Of a stretch of DNA of 64,000 bases, positions 48,350 through 60,880 are shown in pieces. Under the pieces are notes generated by a model. That model saw nothing but the letters and a program-made list of their open reading frames with translations. It did no database searches and had not been told where the DNA came from. Position 1 is the stretch's first letter. Each line of letters starts with the position of its first letter. Made by a program: the position numbers and the translations under genes. Origin of the DNA: Phoenix dactylifera (taxonomy: Eukaryota; Streptophyta; Magnoliopsida; Arecales; Arecaceae); assembly GCF_009389715.1 (NCBI RefSeq), contig NC_052395.1, positions 7,216,812 through 7,280,811 of the forward strand. Reading direction: 5' to 3'.

Positions 48350-51300
48350 AGCGACCGACCCCGATCGAGCCCTTATTTCTCCTCTCCGGCGCTGCTCGAG
48401 CTTCCGTGTTCACTTCCGTCTTGCTCCTCTCCGGTGCCGGCCGTCCGACTCCAACCCCTTCTCCTCCTCCCTCCTCTCCGGCGCCGACCGACCGACCAAC
48501 CGAGGTATTTTTCTCCTCCTCTCTGTGCTCCCTTCTTCTCGCTTGTTCTCCTCCTTCTCCGCCTCCTTCTGCAAAGCTTCTGTGTTGCCGAACGACCGAC
48601 CCCAGGGCCTTTGAGAGGAAACAAAGGGGAAGCTGGTGAAGCGCCCCTGGATTCGGTTCTTCGTACCATATCCAGAAAAAAATTCCATTATGGAAAAGAA
48701 AGAAAAGAAAAGGGGATTCCTCTCTAGGGTTTCAAGTTGGGACGGTAGCAGCCTTTAATTTTAGGGTTTTTTGGGCCACGGTAAGGGTATCGTTTGCTCT
48801 CACTTCGCTGCTCCCTGCATTCCCATACCCAATCTCACCTCTTATTCTTCACCCCTTCTTCCTCCCTTCTTTCAATCTTCGCAGGGTTACAGTGGATCGA
48901 TCCAGAGGCGTCACCAGTGGCTGGATTCTGAAGCTAATTACCACATCGGAGCTGTTGGGGAACAAGGGTTAAGATTTTGGAACAGATTAACGGCGTTGAG
49001 ATCCGAGTTTGAAGCTCGCGAGCCGTTGTCTTCTCTGATCTCAGGTATGCACTTCTTTCTTAGGCAAATGATGTTTCTCGGTTTTTCTGAGGATTTTAAT
49101 CGGGAAAGTATCGGGTTCCCTGTTGTTCATTCATGTAGTTCAAATATTTTTTGTCCATTGAAATTAATATGAGTTATTTTTGGAAATATATGGGGGAATA
49201 GGTGTTAAGAGTTTTTTGTGTCCTGAAATACTGATGGGAATCTTGATTATAATTGCTGCTATGTGGAACAGTAAAAATAATGTATCTTGTTATATGGTAA
49301 AAGTGAGGAGCTTGAGGTCTAGCTTACTCCTTTTTTGTTCTCATATCAGGGATTGATTAAGCTTTTCTATTTGTAAAATTCCTGTCCTTCGAATTCTGGT
49401 TTAGAGCCGGATGAGGCGTTTCCCTGGTTGTGGGAAGACCGATTCAATTCCGAGAGTGATTTATTTTCTGGTTGGCTGTGTATGAGCTGCAGATGCGTCT
49501 GAAATTTTGACTGCAGGATGCGGTCCAAGTTATGTTCCGCCCCGGCTGTAAAATTGATCTCATTAGATGTTGTTAGGGCTTCAAGTTTGATTCTAGGGCA
49601 CAAAAAGGTATCTGAGTTTGTGGGATCTAGATCTCTAATTTTGAGTTGTACTGTTGAAGATTGAAGCAGGTTATTGGTTGGGTTGGCGAAAGTATAGAGT
49701 TGGCCTTGTGGGTATATAAGCTGGTCGAGATGGCTCATCTCATAGTGCGTTTGGCAGGTTCTGAAATTTGCTGTGAACAGCGTGAAAGAGTAGAAAGAAT
49801 AGTTTCTTTTGTGGGTTTGCAGGTTTTGATGTTTGGAGCATTATCATGCATTTGAAGGGAGATGGAGAAGGCATAGATGTCTAGGTCCTCTATGAGCTTG
49901 TTGGCAGGGACAAATGGGTCGAAGTGGCGGTCGGAAAGAAAGCTGGACTTGCAAATGAGGATGGGAGAGGGGTTGAGTTGAAGAGTTTGTGAGGGGATTA
50001 GGGGTAAGACAGAAGGTTTCTTGTATATGATTTCTCATAGATCAACCAAGCAAGCTGAAGGAATGTTACTTTCAGAAACTCTTATAGATTTTTTTCAAAT
50101 GAAGTGCATCCAAAAAAATATTCTGTTTTATGCTATAGTACTCTATTTCATATTACAGAGCATTGGTATTGGAAGACAGGAAGTGTAGATGTTAAGAAAC
50201 AGGAGAGAAAAACATCAAAGCTGGAAAGGTGGATACAGGTTATAAATGATGAAGGGGAAAACACACATTATTGGATTTTTCTTAACTATATGTGTGGGTC
50301 TGTTGGGCCTTTGGTAGAAAACTAGCCTTATTCAAGTTGACTATGTGGCATCCTTAATTATTCTCGTTTTCAAGACCTTATTAGTAATGTTTTGCCATGT
50401 CGATGAGCATTTCAGAGATCTCCCTTGGAGGGAGTGATAAGGACTGTTTGATTGCATTTATTTATATAGCAGGATTACTTTTTTCAAGATAAGTCAAGGG
50501 CCATCAAGACCAAACTAAAAGTCTTTTAGCATTGCACATTGCAGTACGGTACAAGTACTGCTGAGCCTTTGGTAAGTAGGAATTACACTGTTTATAGCAA
50601 CAAGTAAATGCTACGGATATAATTTGCTTGAAAGTGATCGCAAGTTCAAAAGCTTTAACAGGTATAGGGATTTTAAGTTTGAGAAATGATTTTGAAAAAC
50701 TAAATGACTAGATGATTAGGACTAGGTTTAATGTGCACAATGGTGTCAGTTCAATTTTAGCCGGACCTTTGCCTGTGGTGAAGAACCTATCTTAGCTTCT
50801 TTGTCCTAAACCAGCTACACTGAGATTGTAAGTTTGCTTTATGATGTCAAGGAATGCATACCAAAAAAATGTGGTCCAGGCTTCCAAATATGAATATATG
50901 ATAAAACTTGCTGACACTGGAGACAAAAAGATTGCCTATGCTTCTTATTTTCTTACTCGTTTTTGCTGAATGCATTTTTGATTATTTTGTTATGCCCTTA
51001 TATCATTTAGTCCCTTCAATTTTGTATTGCCCTTCTTTATGTTGATACAGTAATAAAACCTAACATTTCACTTTTCTAGCCAATGATGAATTCAAGTAAA
51101 TTTTTTTTCTTACCCATGTTTAATCGAAAGAATTTTGATTATTTTGTCATGCCCTTATATCATCTAAATCCTTCAATTTTGTATAGGCCGAAAGCTTAAT
51201 TTGGTATGAGAAAATTGAACTTCGATCACAAAGAAGCAGTACATAATAAGTATGCAAATCAGACCTGAAGGCATAAAAAATATAATGAAAAAAAAGGATA

Positions 51301-51540
51301 AATCTCAGCAACTTATCCCCAAAGTAACAAATTTTCGAGCTATTTTCTAATATATAAAATAATATAAATAAATTATTTTCTCCTCTAAATATTGTCTGAC
51401 TAACATTTATTCAAAAAAAAAAAGCAGATTTTCGGGTTGCCTTCCCTACCCCCCCCAAACAACAGTGTAAACCAATTATTCCCTCTGCTTTGCTTGTGGT
51501 GAAGAACCTATCTTAGCTTCTTTGTCCTAAACCAGCTACA
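48350..51540 (+). other. Host-like sequence carried in the CACTA element
   Basis: It begins as a C/T-rich, plant 5'-UTR-like stretch (48370-48600, with ctagggttt at 48726). It includes an exon-like piece, 48885-49044, bounded by tcgcag and gtatgc, whose open frame reads YSGSIQRRHQWLDSEANYHI and continues for 53 codons (ends in SLIS). The remainder is AT-rich and intron-like. It stands where the N-terminal half of TNP2 would be expected, so capture of a host gene fragment is likely. I do not recognise the gene. Confidence 0.5.
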
Positions 51541-51671
51541 CTGAGATTGTAAGTTTGCTTTATGATGTCAAGGAATGCATACCAAAAAAATGTGGTCCAG
51601 GCTTCCAAATATGAATATATGATAAAACTTGCTGACACTGGAGACAAAAAGATTGCCTATGCTTCTTATTT
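50771..51671 (+). repeat. Near-identical 180-bp direct repeat, 721 bp apart
   Basis: 50771-50950 and 51492-51671 match at all but one or two positions (both contain tgtggtgaagaacctatctt through attgcctatgcttcttattt). Between them another block (gattattttgt.atgccctt and on) is repeated at about 50979 and 51137. The pattern suggests a recent local duplication inside the transposon. Confidence 0.85.
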
Positions 51672-51839
51672 CACCTCGAAAGGATTTCACTGGAGGGTAC
51701 AACGCAAGATGAGATTTTGGTCCTCAAATTTTGAGGTATTTTCCTCTTATACCAAGATTGAAAAGGATGTTTGCATCACCGAAGACGGCTTCCTCGATGA
51801 GATGGCATGACGAAGGCCGTACAAAGGATGGAATGTTAC

Positions 51840-53160
51840 GATACCCAGCGGATATCACTTAGCGGCGGAAGCTAAACTTGGTGGCCCGGTTCACTAACGA
51901 TGGATGTATCCTATTGAGAGGTGATTTTTCTAAACTCTAATATAATTATTTAATAATCAGTTTGATTTTGATATTTATTTTAAAAATTTATTGTTGAAGG
52001 TTTCTTATGCGCTTAAAAGATTATGTACGCAATCGAGCCTATCCCGAGGGCTCGATTGCTGAAGGATATATTGCTGAGGAGTGTTTGACATTTTGTTCGA
52101 GATATCTTGAAGGTGTTGAAACGGTTTTCAATCGACCTCAAAGAAATTGTGATATCATAGAGAATGCAGATGTTTACAAGTTCTCATCTGGCGGAAGAGT
52201 TTTGGGAAAAGTTGAAAGTGTTGTTCTTGACCAGAAATCGTTGGCACAGGCACATCACTATGTCTTACTTCATAGTAATATAATATCCGAGTCTCGCAGG
52301 TTAGTACGGTTAATTGAAATCTAAATTTACTGTCATGTCAGGAGAATGCAATATTGGTATTTAATTAAAGATAACCTTGATCGTGCAGAGAATTTTTAAT
52401 AGCTCAGCGAAGTCTCAACCATAACATTCGTCCTACACCAAGGATTGAGCAACGATGGTTGGTTGAGTTATTTCCAGAATGGCTTTTCAAACAGGTTAGA
52501 TGTCTAATATATAAAGCTTTTTTTTAAATTTTATAGAGAGAAATTAATCATTTCTTCTTTAATTCTTTTTAGGTACCAATGATGATGGAGAGGAATTGTT
52601 CCGAGGAGTTAATAGTCATTGCTTGAGGTTCGAATAATATTGTTAACAGATATGGTGGGTTCATTAAAAATGGTTTTAAATTTCATCCTAAAGAGCGTGA
52701 GAAATTTAGAAAAACCCAAAATAGTGGGGTTATGGTTGAGGCAGATGGAAAAAATTATTATGGTGCTCTAATAGATATTTATGAGCTGGATTATTATGGA
52801 AATTTTAAGGTAGTATTATTTCGATGTGATTGGGTGGATATAAACTCACCTAGAGGTTTGAGGCAAGACATAAATGGATTCACACTTGTAAATTTTTCAA
52901 GGTTGATACATACTGGTGTGTTATTGAAAGATGATCCATTTGTTTTTTCATCTCAAGCTCGACAAGTATTTTTTGTGCAAGACTCAAAAGATAAAAATTG
53001 GTCTCTCGTTATTAAGACGAAACCTAGGGACTTGTATGATATGGAAAAAAGGTTGGAAGAGGAGGACGATGATACTTATACTCAGTGTATGCCTTATAAT
53101 GTTGTGCCAACTGATGAAGTAAATGCGCCAATGAGTTTGATTAGGATGGATGTTGAATGA
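51840..53160 (+). pseudogene. TNP2-type CACTA transposase, C-terminal part, with stops
   Basis: Pieces: about 51860-51921 (EAKLGGPVH, stop, RWMYPIER), 52000-52299 (FLMRLKDYVRNRAYPEGSIA, the DUF4218 region), 52389-52494 (EFLIAQRSLNH to FPEWLFKQ), 52573-53160 (NRYGGFIKNGFKFHPKEREK, then the DUF4216 region with LDYYGNFKVVLFRCDWVDI, ending at 53158-53160). Splice sites are present at each join. Premature stops occur at VH-stop-RW (near 51900) and at 52624-52626, where a Cys is usual. The N-terminal catalytic half is missing, so no transposase can be made. Confidence 0.8.
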
Positions 53161-53540
53161 GAATGTAGTTTCATAATGGTAAGTAAAATTTATGAAGCAT
53201 ACGTTGAATGAGTTATTATATTCTCTTTTATTAGCCCTTTATTTAGTATAAATTTATCATTTAACCAGATATTGATTCTTTTTTGTACATACCAGGTAAC
53301 AATATGCCCCAAGGGAGGCGATTTAGAGATGTGGAGTTCCAGCATTCTCAGGTGGGATCTACTTCTGAGCAGTCCCAGCAGCCATATGAGCACCAGCAGC
53401 ACGAGTCAGGATCTCAGCGCGAGCCTTCTGCTGATTGTCCGGAGGATGAGCTCCGGATCTAGGGTAATTCGATTTAAAGTTCATATTTTATGTTCATATT
53501 TGTCTTCAACTTTTTAAGGCATTTTATTTAATTTGAATAG

Positions 53541-54922
53541 ATGGACAAGGGACAGTGAGGACGAGACGGGGACCCACTCAAGCAAAGGATGTGTGGAAGC
53601 TTCCTCCGGGTGAGAAGATCATCATCCGATGCAACGAATTGGGGCAGCCCATCAATAGAGCTGGAAGTCTTCTATCAAGCTTTTTAGGATCGGTTGCACG
53701 CAAGGGTCAACTGTGTCCGCTCAACTATACGAAGTGGAATGACATGCTTCCTTCGTATAAGGTTGAGCTTCTTAGACTCATACAGGTAATAAATTGAATT
53801 TGTTCTTTTTAATTTGACACCTCCTGCATATTAATTTGCTTACTACCATGATTTTACTTTTGAGGTTTAATATTATTATAACATTCTGTATCTTGTTGTA
53901 GGGTAAGTTTGTACTCCCTCCAGAGAGCCATGATTGGGTGCTAAAGTCCCTCAACCGCAAATGGAAAGAATATAAAGCAAAATTGAAGACGGACTTCAAG
54001 CGTGAGGGTATGACAGAGGAGGAGGTTGCTCGTGTGACTCCTCCTGATGTATACCCTCAGCAGTGGAGGGAGCTTGTTCACTACTGGTTTTCTGAAAAAG
54101 GACAGGTCACGTATATTGTTTCAATATCTTATATTATCTTTATTATTAATATAGATTGCAAATATATACATTGAATAATATTATACTGTGTGCTTTTATT
54201 TTGGCAGACATATTCTAATATTGGTAGAGCTGCACGAGCATCTCAAGCAGTTCCTCATACTTTAGGCTCGAAGAGTTATGCGAGACGTAGAAATGAATTC
54301 ATAAGTTTGTTTGAAACTATTTGAAACTCTACTAACATATAGCACGTATCATGATATATAGTTTGGCAATATACTTTCCGTATGTGTAGATAGTAGAGCA
54401 TGGAAGGGAGCCTGGTGAGGTAGAGTTTTATAAGATGACCCACACTCACCGAGATGGCAGCTTTGTCCGGGACGAGTCGAGAGATATAGTTGTATGTATT
54501 CATTTTTTATTTGATCATAATTATTTTATTAATTTTACTTCCTTTAAATTATTAATGTGACTGTTTATTTTTTTGAGAGAGATATAGGAAAGAGCTACAA
54601 ATCTCATTTCAGAGCGCGTCGGGGAGTCATCATCATCCGACGCGGCCAGTCGCGTCGAGGCTCAGGTCTATGCAGAATTGATGGGCCCAGAACGTTATGG
54701 ACGCGTGAGGGGTTACGGTATCGGAGTTACCCCCACTCAGCTGTCTGCAGTGAGCCGATATACCCAAGATGCCAGACAAGGTACTAGCACTGCAGAGGTT
54801 TGTAGTTTGAAGACAGAGATGGCACAGATAAAGCAGTCATATGAGACAAGGATAGAGGAGATGAGGCAGAGTCATATGACTGATATGGCAGAGTTGAAGC
54901 AGAGCCAAGAGTTGAAGATATA
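53541..54922 (+). pseudogene. Transposase_24 (Ptta/En/Spm) protein of the CACTA element
   Basis: Exons at about 53541-53785 (RRGPTQAKDVWKLPPGEKII, CNELGQPINRAGSLLSSFLG), 53902-54105 (GKFVLPPESHDWVLKSLNRK to HYWFSEKGQ), from 54208 (TYSNIGRAARASQAVPHTLG), 54390-54493 (VEHGREPGEVEFYKMTHTHR) and 54575-54922 (ATNLISERVG to KQSQELKI with a Met/Glu-rich coiled coil). The domain order matches the second gene of plant CACTA elements, which binds subterminal repeats. The frame after RRRNEFISLFETI meets a stop unless splicing skips it, so integrity is doubtful. Confidence 0.7.
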
Positions 54923-55474
54923 ATCTTTGCAGGATCAGCTTGACCATATTTCATCTTTTTTGCAGAGATTTGCTCCTCCGGTACATAACTAAATATATTT
55001 GAATATTTTATATAATTATAATGTATTCTTGTATGAGCGTGATGACTTTCGTATTTTTAGTTTCTAAAGTATTTTTTTTCTTGTAGGTTGCTGATACTTC
55101 ATCTACTCGTAGAGATGATGATGCCGTCGACTCTTGATACATCGTAGATTGTGTACTTACGATTTTGAGATGAATGTTTTTAGATTGTTTTAAATTTTTT
55201 TTTGATACTTACCTCAATTTCCAAAATACGATTATGCCAGAACTTTGATAAGTATAGATCTTGGAAAGGACTTTAATTAGTATGTTCTATGTTGACTTGA
55301 CAGGAACATGGTTTCCAAAATCTTATGTATAACAATTAGTTTGTAGAGTTTCCTCTGAAGATATTCCTCTGTTCTTTTGTTCCTTTCTATTCCTCATGAG
55401 AGTATGATGCATTTCTTTTGTTCCTTCTATTCCTTGTAAATTGGATATATGACTTATGAAAGTTGGATTATGAT

Positions 55475-58400
55475 TGTCACGCCCCGGATCCGGATCCGTG
55501 ACACGGCCGTGCTATTGCCGACTACCGCCCACAATAGCACGCAGCCTCATACCTGGGAAATAGGGTAGTCAAACCAACCAAATCTTTTCATATGAAAGCA
55601 TTCTTAGTACAACATGCTGGTCAGTACCCAAATACAGAGCTTCTACGTAGTTTATATACACAAAAGTATATACTTGCTTTACCCCAAAAGAAAGAAGCGC
55701 TAATACCAAATTAACGTGTCTCTGGCAGCTATCAGTGGTGAGGATCTGAAAGAAAAAAGTAAATAAACGGATATGAGCTACACGGCTCAGTAAGTAATCC
55801 TGCATAATCCTACCGGATCAACCAGTAGACTAAACATGTAAATCAGGGTTTTGAGAAGCTGACATGCATGTTTATCTAATAATCATCATGGCATAATAAG
55901 TATGCGATTTAAACAAAGCAGTAGTGCAAATCACAACAATTTTCATAATATATGCATATGAAACCGTGCCCCGGCATGCCGTGGTCCATTCTCTCGGATG
56001 CTACTGCGAAGTCAGACTCGACCACTGGCGGGGCCAGCTCAGTTACTATTCAGCCACTGGCGGGGCAGCTCAGTTACTATTCAGCCACTGGCGGGGCAGG
56101 CCCAATTCCAATTCAGCCACTGGCGGGGCAGGCTCAGTTACTATTCAGCCACTGGCGGGGCAGCTCAGTTACTATTCAGCCACTGGCGGGGCAGCTCAGT
56201 TACTATTCAGCCACTGGCGGCTCAGTCATTCTCAGTAGCATCTTTGAGCCCATTATAGTGCCTCTGGGGCTAGCTAAGACTTTATAAACTTACATGCATG
56301 ATTAAAATATCAATATCATCAGGTTGCATACATAGCCATAGCTTCTGGGATCATGCAAGTTACTTATGCATTGTAACATATCATGCATGAAACATATGTA
56401 CTTAAAATAAATGCTTAGGAAAACATTAATAACATGACATGATCCATAATAGGATTAGAACAGGTTACTTACATTCTTCACTAATCATGCATACAATTCA
56501 AATTGTATAAAAAACACTGGTTCATCTTATAAAACGTATTACAAGATCTACGATAGGATTAAGACAGATTACTTACATACATGATTCACAACAAGATTAA
56601 AACCAGTTACTTACTTTCTTCACAAATCATGTATACAATTCAAATTGTATGAAAAACACTGGTTCATCTTATAAAATGTAATACAGGATCTACGATAAGA
56701 TTAAGGCAGATTACTTACATACATGATTCACAACAAGATTAAAACCAGTTACTTACTTTCTTCGCAAATCATGTATACAATTCAAATTGTATGAAAAACA
56801 CTGGTTCATCTTATAAAATGTAATACAGGATCTACGATAAGATTAAGGCAGATTACTTACATCAATTCGCTTTCCAAATTGCTCAAGTCCAGGTGACAAA
56901 TCCTTAATCACCTAAAACAACATAATAGGGATTACATTATTCCCTATTTATTTATTATAAAATCTCTTAGTTCATCATATTATGAATTTACTTGCTTGGA
57001 TCCCATCCAAGGATTTAGCCCAAGTCCAATTTGAAGCCTTTGGGGTTCGATTTAAAACCAGATTGGGTCTGCTGGAACTAACTCAATTTAATTGGGTTCG
57101 GACCCAAATCAATTTGGGCTTAATTCGGTTCGGATTTGACCCAATTTGCAGTTTGGGCTCGTCCAGACTTAGCCCAATTTAATTAGGCTCGGGTTCAGGT
57201 TCAATTGGCTAAATCAATTTCTTATTATTGGGCTTAACGGGTTTCGGACCCGAACCCGATTCCGGCCCGTTAACCCACTCTTTTCTTTTCTCTTCTCTTT
57301 TTCTTTCTTTTCTTTTCTTTTTCTTTTTCTTTTCTTTTCTCTTTTTTTTTTCCTTTTTCTTTTCTTCTCTTCTCTTCTCCTTTTTCTTTTCTTCTCCTTC
57401 CCGAAGCTTCCTCCCCTCCTCCTCTCTTTCCTTCCTTCTCTCCCGATCTCCCCCTTCCTCTCTTCTCCGACGATGGCAGGACGGCGAGCGGAGGGGAGGA
57501 TGGCGAGCGGAGGGAGACGGCCCACGACCGGCGGCGTCCGCGGCCAAGCCCCGCGGCATCCCCGGCCGAGCCCGCGGCCGAGCTCTTGGCTTCCCCGGCC
57601 GAGCCCGCGGCCGAGCTCTCGGCTTCCCCGGCCGAGCCCGCACCGGCGACGCTCACGGCCGTACACGGCAAGTCCCCTCCTCCTCTCCTTTCTCTCTCTC
57701 TCCTTGGTTCCGATCGGAAGCCCTAGCCATTTCGGCCGGTCCTCCGGTCTTCTTCTTCTCCTCCGGCCGGATCTACGGCCTCTTCCTCCTCTCTCTTTCT
57801 TTCTTTCTTTCTTTTCTTTGGTCCTTCCCTCCGGCACCACCCCCTATTCTCTCTCTCTCTCACTCCCAAACCCTCTCTCTTCCTCTCTCCATTCTTCCCC
57901 TGTGAAGGAAGAAGGGGGTTTTGGGAGGGCCGAGCCACAGTCGGCAGTGCCACGGCCGAGCTCGCGGCGTCCACAGCCGCGCCTGCGGCTGAGCCCACGA
58001 CCGCGCCTGCGGCCGATGCCCGCGGCCACACACGGGTGAGTCCCCTCTTCCCTCTCTCCTTCTTCTTCTTTCTTTCATTTTCTTTTCTTTCCTCCCTTCT
58101 TCTTCTTCACTGAGACCCCCTATCCCACTGAAGAAGAAGAAGGGGAATGGACTCCGGCCGACTGCAGCCCCCTACCGAGAGCCGGCAGTGACTGCAACTG
58201 AGGTCCATGGAGTCCCTCCTCTATTTTTATTTTGGTAACAGGAGCTTACCATTTCCGGGGATGACCTGCGGTGCCTCCTCTCCAACACCTCTGCCGACTT
58301 AGGGGTTCCTCCTTCCTCTTGGAGCTTCCGGGCTCTCTCTCTTTCTCTCGTTCGGTGTTTAGGGGGTCTGTCATTTTGGGGTTGCCGGCATAGGCTTAAA

Positions 58401-58674
58401 GGACTGTTTAAGGATGAGACCCCCTCTGAGAGGTCCCTTCCCTCTCCATTCCTCCATACCTCGGGACTGGCCGCCGCCCCCCTTGTCTCCGGCGCGCCGG
58501 CAGCGGCTGTCAGCAGGGGTGAGGGTCACCCCTCCCTGTCGGTCTTATCCCTTCGTTTTTATTATTTTTTTATTTCAATCCTTATACAGCACTGCCCACA
58601 GTGGAATTTGGGCCCAACCCTTAACTGGGCCCATTTCTTATTGGGCCTAGTAGGTTCTGGGCCCGGACATTACA
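55475..58674 (-). repeat. 3' LTR of the Gypsy-type element
   Basis: A 3200-bp LTR. It contains seven units of about 31 bp with ccactggcgg and cagttactattcag (56022-56225), three units of 144 bp (about 56440-56865, with aacactggttcatcttataa), a T/C-rich stretch (57280-57470) and a GC-rich part (57470-58550). Long open frames here are by-products of base composition. Confidence 0.9.
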
Positions 58675-58690
58675 TCCTACCCCCCTTAAA
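58675..58690 (-). promoter_or_regulatory. Polypurine tract
   Basis: On the - strand tttaaggggggtagga directly precedes the 3' LTR, preceded by gaggacgaaatttatt. This is the usual plus-strand primer of plant Gypsy elements and fixes the element's orientation. Confidence 0.85.
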
Positions 58691-60862
58691 ATAAATTTCG
58701 TCCTCGAAATTAAACATACCCTAGGTTCTGGTTTTCAAAAGTAGTCAACCATTGAGTCATCCTCTAGTTCTCGGTTAGTCTCCCTCTTAAAATGCTTGCT
58801 GATAAGATTTTGGCAAAATCATGGCACCTCAAAACTTGAACCTTTCCATCTATGACACGTAGGAGTTCTTTGATCTCTTTCAAAAGAGGACTAATCTTCC
58901 TGCCTTAGATTTTAAATGCTATGATTCTTGGCCCAAGAAATTAATTGCTCTCGATTAAGTCCACACAACGGTCGTAATCGGGTTAATAGAAATAGGTGAG
59001 AGCATTAGCATCACATACTTTTCATAATCTATAATCTTCTTTCTTCTCTTAACCTTGCCTACAATTTTATGATCAACTTTTATCCTAGCAAAACTTCAAA
59101 CCCCTTTTAGATAGGTAGATCGAAGATGTCATAGCTAGGAGTAGGGAACATTTCAGGTCTAAGCCCAACCAAGGCACCATCCATCCGTTAATACTAAATT
59201 TAAGATGCTCAAAATCTTCCAGGAATTGCCACAGTAGAAAAAACTCACTGGTGAAATTATATAGCTCTCTCTCCAGATTATTCATAGAATCAACATCTTA
59301 ATTCTGAATAAGAAGATCAAGTTTCTTTGTCCAAGTATCAACTGCTCTCGATTACCCGATCTATCACAAGATTAGATCATAAACAACTTCAATCCACCCT
59401 TGATAGTTATTCATCAAAGTCAATTGACAACCTTAATTTCTTTCAATCAGATGGAGGGTTGATATTAATTAAAGAAACTCAAGCTTCAAGTTTAGGAGGA
59501 CGGAGGTTTATATCAGCATATTCCAGATCTGAGATCAAAATTGATGATCCGTTAATTCTAGTCTCGAGATGCTAAGAATTTCTTAGCATGACATAAAACT
59601 GGAGAATTTAAGGTAGCACAGCGATATCCCAAAAAATCCGATCATTTTCTTTTCATTTATCAAGGAAAATCCTACTACAGAAGAAAACAGATCAAATCTT
59701 TTATTATTACAACTTTCCGAATCAATGGAATAATACTACAGACCAACTTAGAGAACTAATTCAGCCCACTATGTTTTCGCTGCGCACTCTGATTCAAAAC
59801 ATCATTTTTTTTTTTTTTTTTTTGAATTCATTAATAACTTTTGATCGCCATACTATTTGTCTACCAACAGAACTATTTAATCCTTCATATGTATTTGCAC
59901 TTCAAATCTTTCCTCCATCTAGATCATATGTTACTTAGCTAGAACTTCCTTTTACCTTTTCATGAACGAGTAAAGAAAGGGTATCCCAACATAAGATCCC
60001 CTTAAATAAATAACAATGCTTTAAATAAATTTTTACATTTTCAGCGACTTCATTCATATAAAATGAGCCAAAAATATTCTTCAAGATTGGAAATTATCCC
60101 AGAATTTACTAAATGACTTTCAATCAAAATACCAATCTTGCATTGTAATTTGAAAAGATCTAATATGTCACATTCCAAGTAAACAAAGGAGAAACTCTTA
60201 AATGTCATTCTCAGATATATTTTCTTTCTATACAATAGTTTCATGCATAATTGTCATACCGATTTTAACCTCGAAGAATATAAAAGCTTTCCTTGTCCAA
60301 GCCTTAAACAACTTATGAATGAACCCTATCTTGCCATCAAAATAATTAACTTCAAACTAGAAGTATTATCCACAGTATCCGGTATCAAGTTAAACTTCCA
60401 AAATCACCTATATACTGATACACCAATAATCACCATGTACCTTAATATTCCATAGCTAGTACTCCACTTTATATCAGTCAAAATATACTTTAATCATAAT
60501 CCAAAATACAAATTACTCCATCGAGAAATCTCCAAACTAGCTTATTTTTATTTTGGCATGGCTCGTTAGCATTCTGATTCAAAACACCAAAATCCTTAGT
60601 AGTCTTAAATCTTAAACTCTGATATCATACCTGTCACAATCATGCCCCGAGAATGATTTTGTATTAGCCTTAACTTCTTTCTTTTTGTTGCTCATTGTCG
60701 TCTATCAAAATATTTATGTCAAGCAATTTTCGTGACTGACCGATGATGCAACCAATAAAATCTTTTCTTTCTTTCCAATTATACGGAATTTCACTAAATG
60801 AGATTTAACTACCTCTGCCCTTATTAAAATTTGAAAAATTTTTTACTCATGATTAACCTATT
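58691..60862 (-). other. Internal region of the Gypsy-type element, no coding domains
   Basis: 2.2 kb of AT-rich DNA without a long open frame or recognisable motif. There is a T run at 59803-59823. Around 60617-60650 the order ctctgatatca...tgtcac...atgccccga mimics the real primer site and LTR end at 60863-60890 and looks like a decayed earlier junction. A ctgattcaaaac block is repeated at 59791 and 60575. Confidence 0.6.
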
Positions 60863-60874
60863 GCTCTGATACCA
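60863..60874 (-). promoter_or_regulatory. Primer binding site, tRNA-Met type
   Basis: On the - strand tggtatcagagc lies six bases after the 5' LTR end (tgaca at 60881-60885 inverted). Confidence 0.9.
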
Positions 60875-60880
60875 CGAAAA

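Larger units (their letters stand above)
48042..55474 (+). mobile_element. CACTA (En/Spm) transposon, left end and body
   Basis: It starts with cactacaaaagaaa, the standard CACTA terminus, directly after ttc (possible 3-bp target site). From 48068 to 48330 there are subterminal palindromic repeats such as gacgcttttaagcgtcgtc. The body holds host-like sequence (48.35-51.8 kb), decayed TNP2 exons (51.84-53.16 kb) and Transposase_24-type exons (53.54-54.92 kb), all on the + strand. No right terminus (ttgtagtg) occurs before the Gypsy-type LTR starts at 55475, nor after it. The element either extends beyond the window behind that insertion or has lost its end. It is not autonomous. Confidence 0.8.

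Noticed and set aside
56022..56225. Seven regularly spaced ~31-bp repeats, CRISPR-like at first sight (also 61428-61630)
   Set aside because: Units are directly adjacent without unique spacers and lie inside an LTR of a plant retrotransposon; they are a minisatellite.
57209..58080. Several overlapping open frames over 100 codons on both strands (also 62615-63490)
   Set aside because: They follow a T/C-rich tract and GC-rich DNA inside the LTR; translations are runs of Lys/Glu/Arg, Ser/Phe/Leu or Pro/Arg with no domain.
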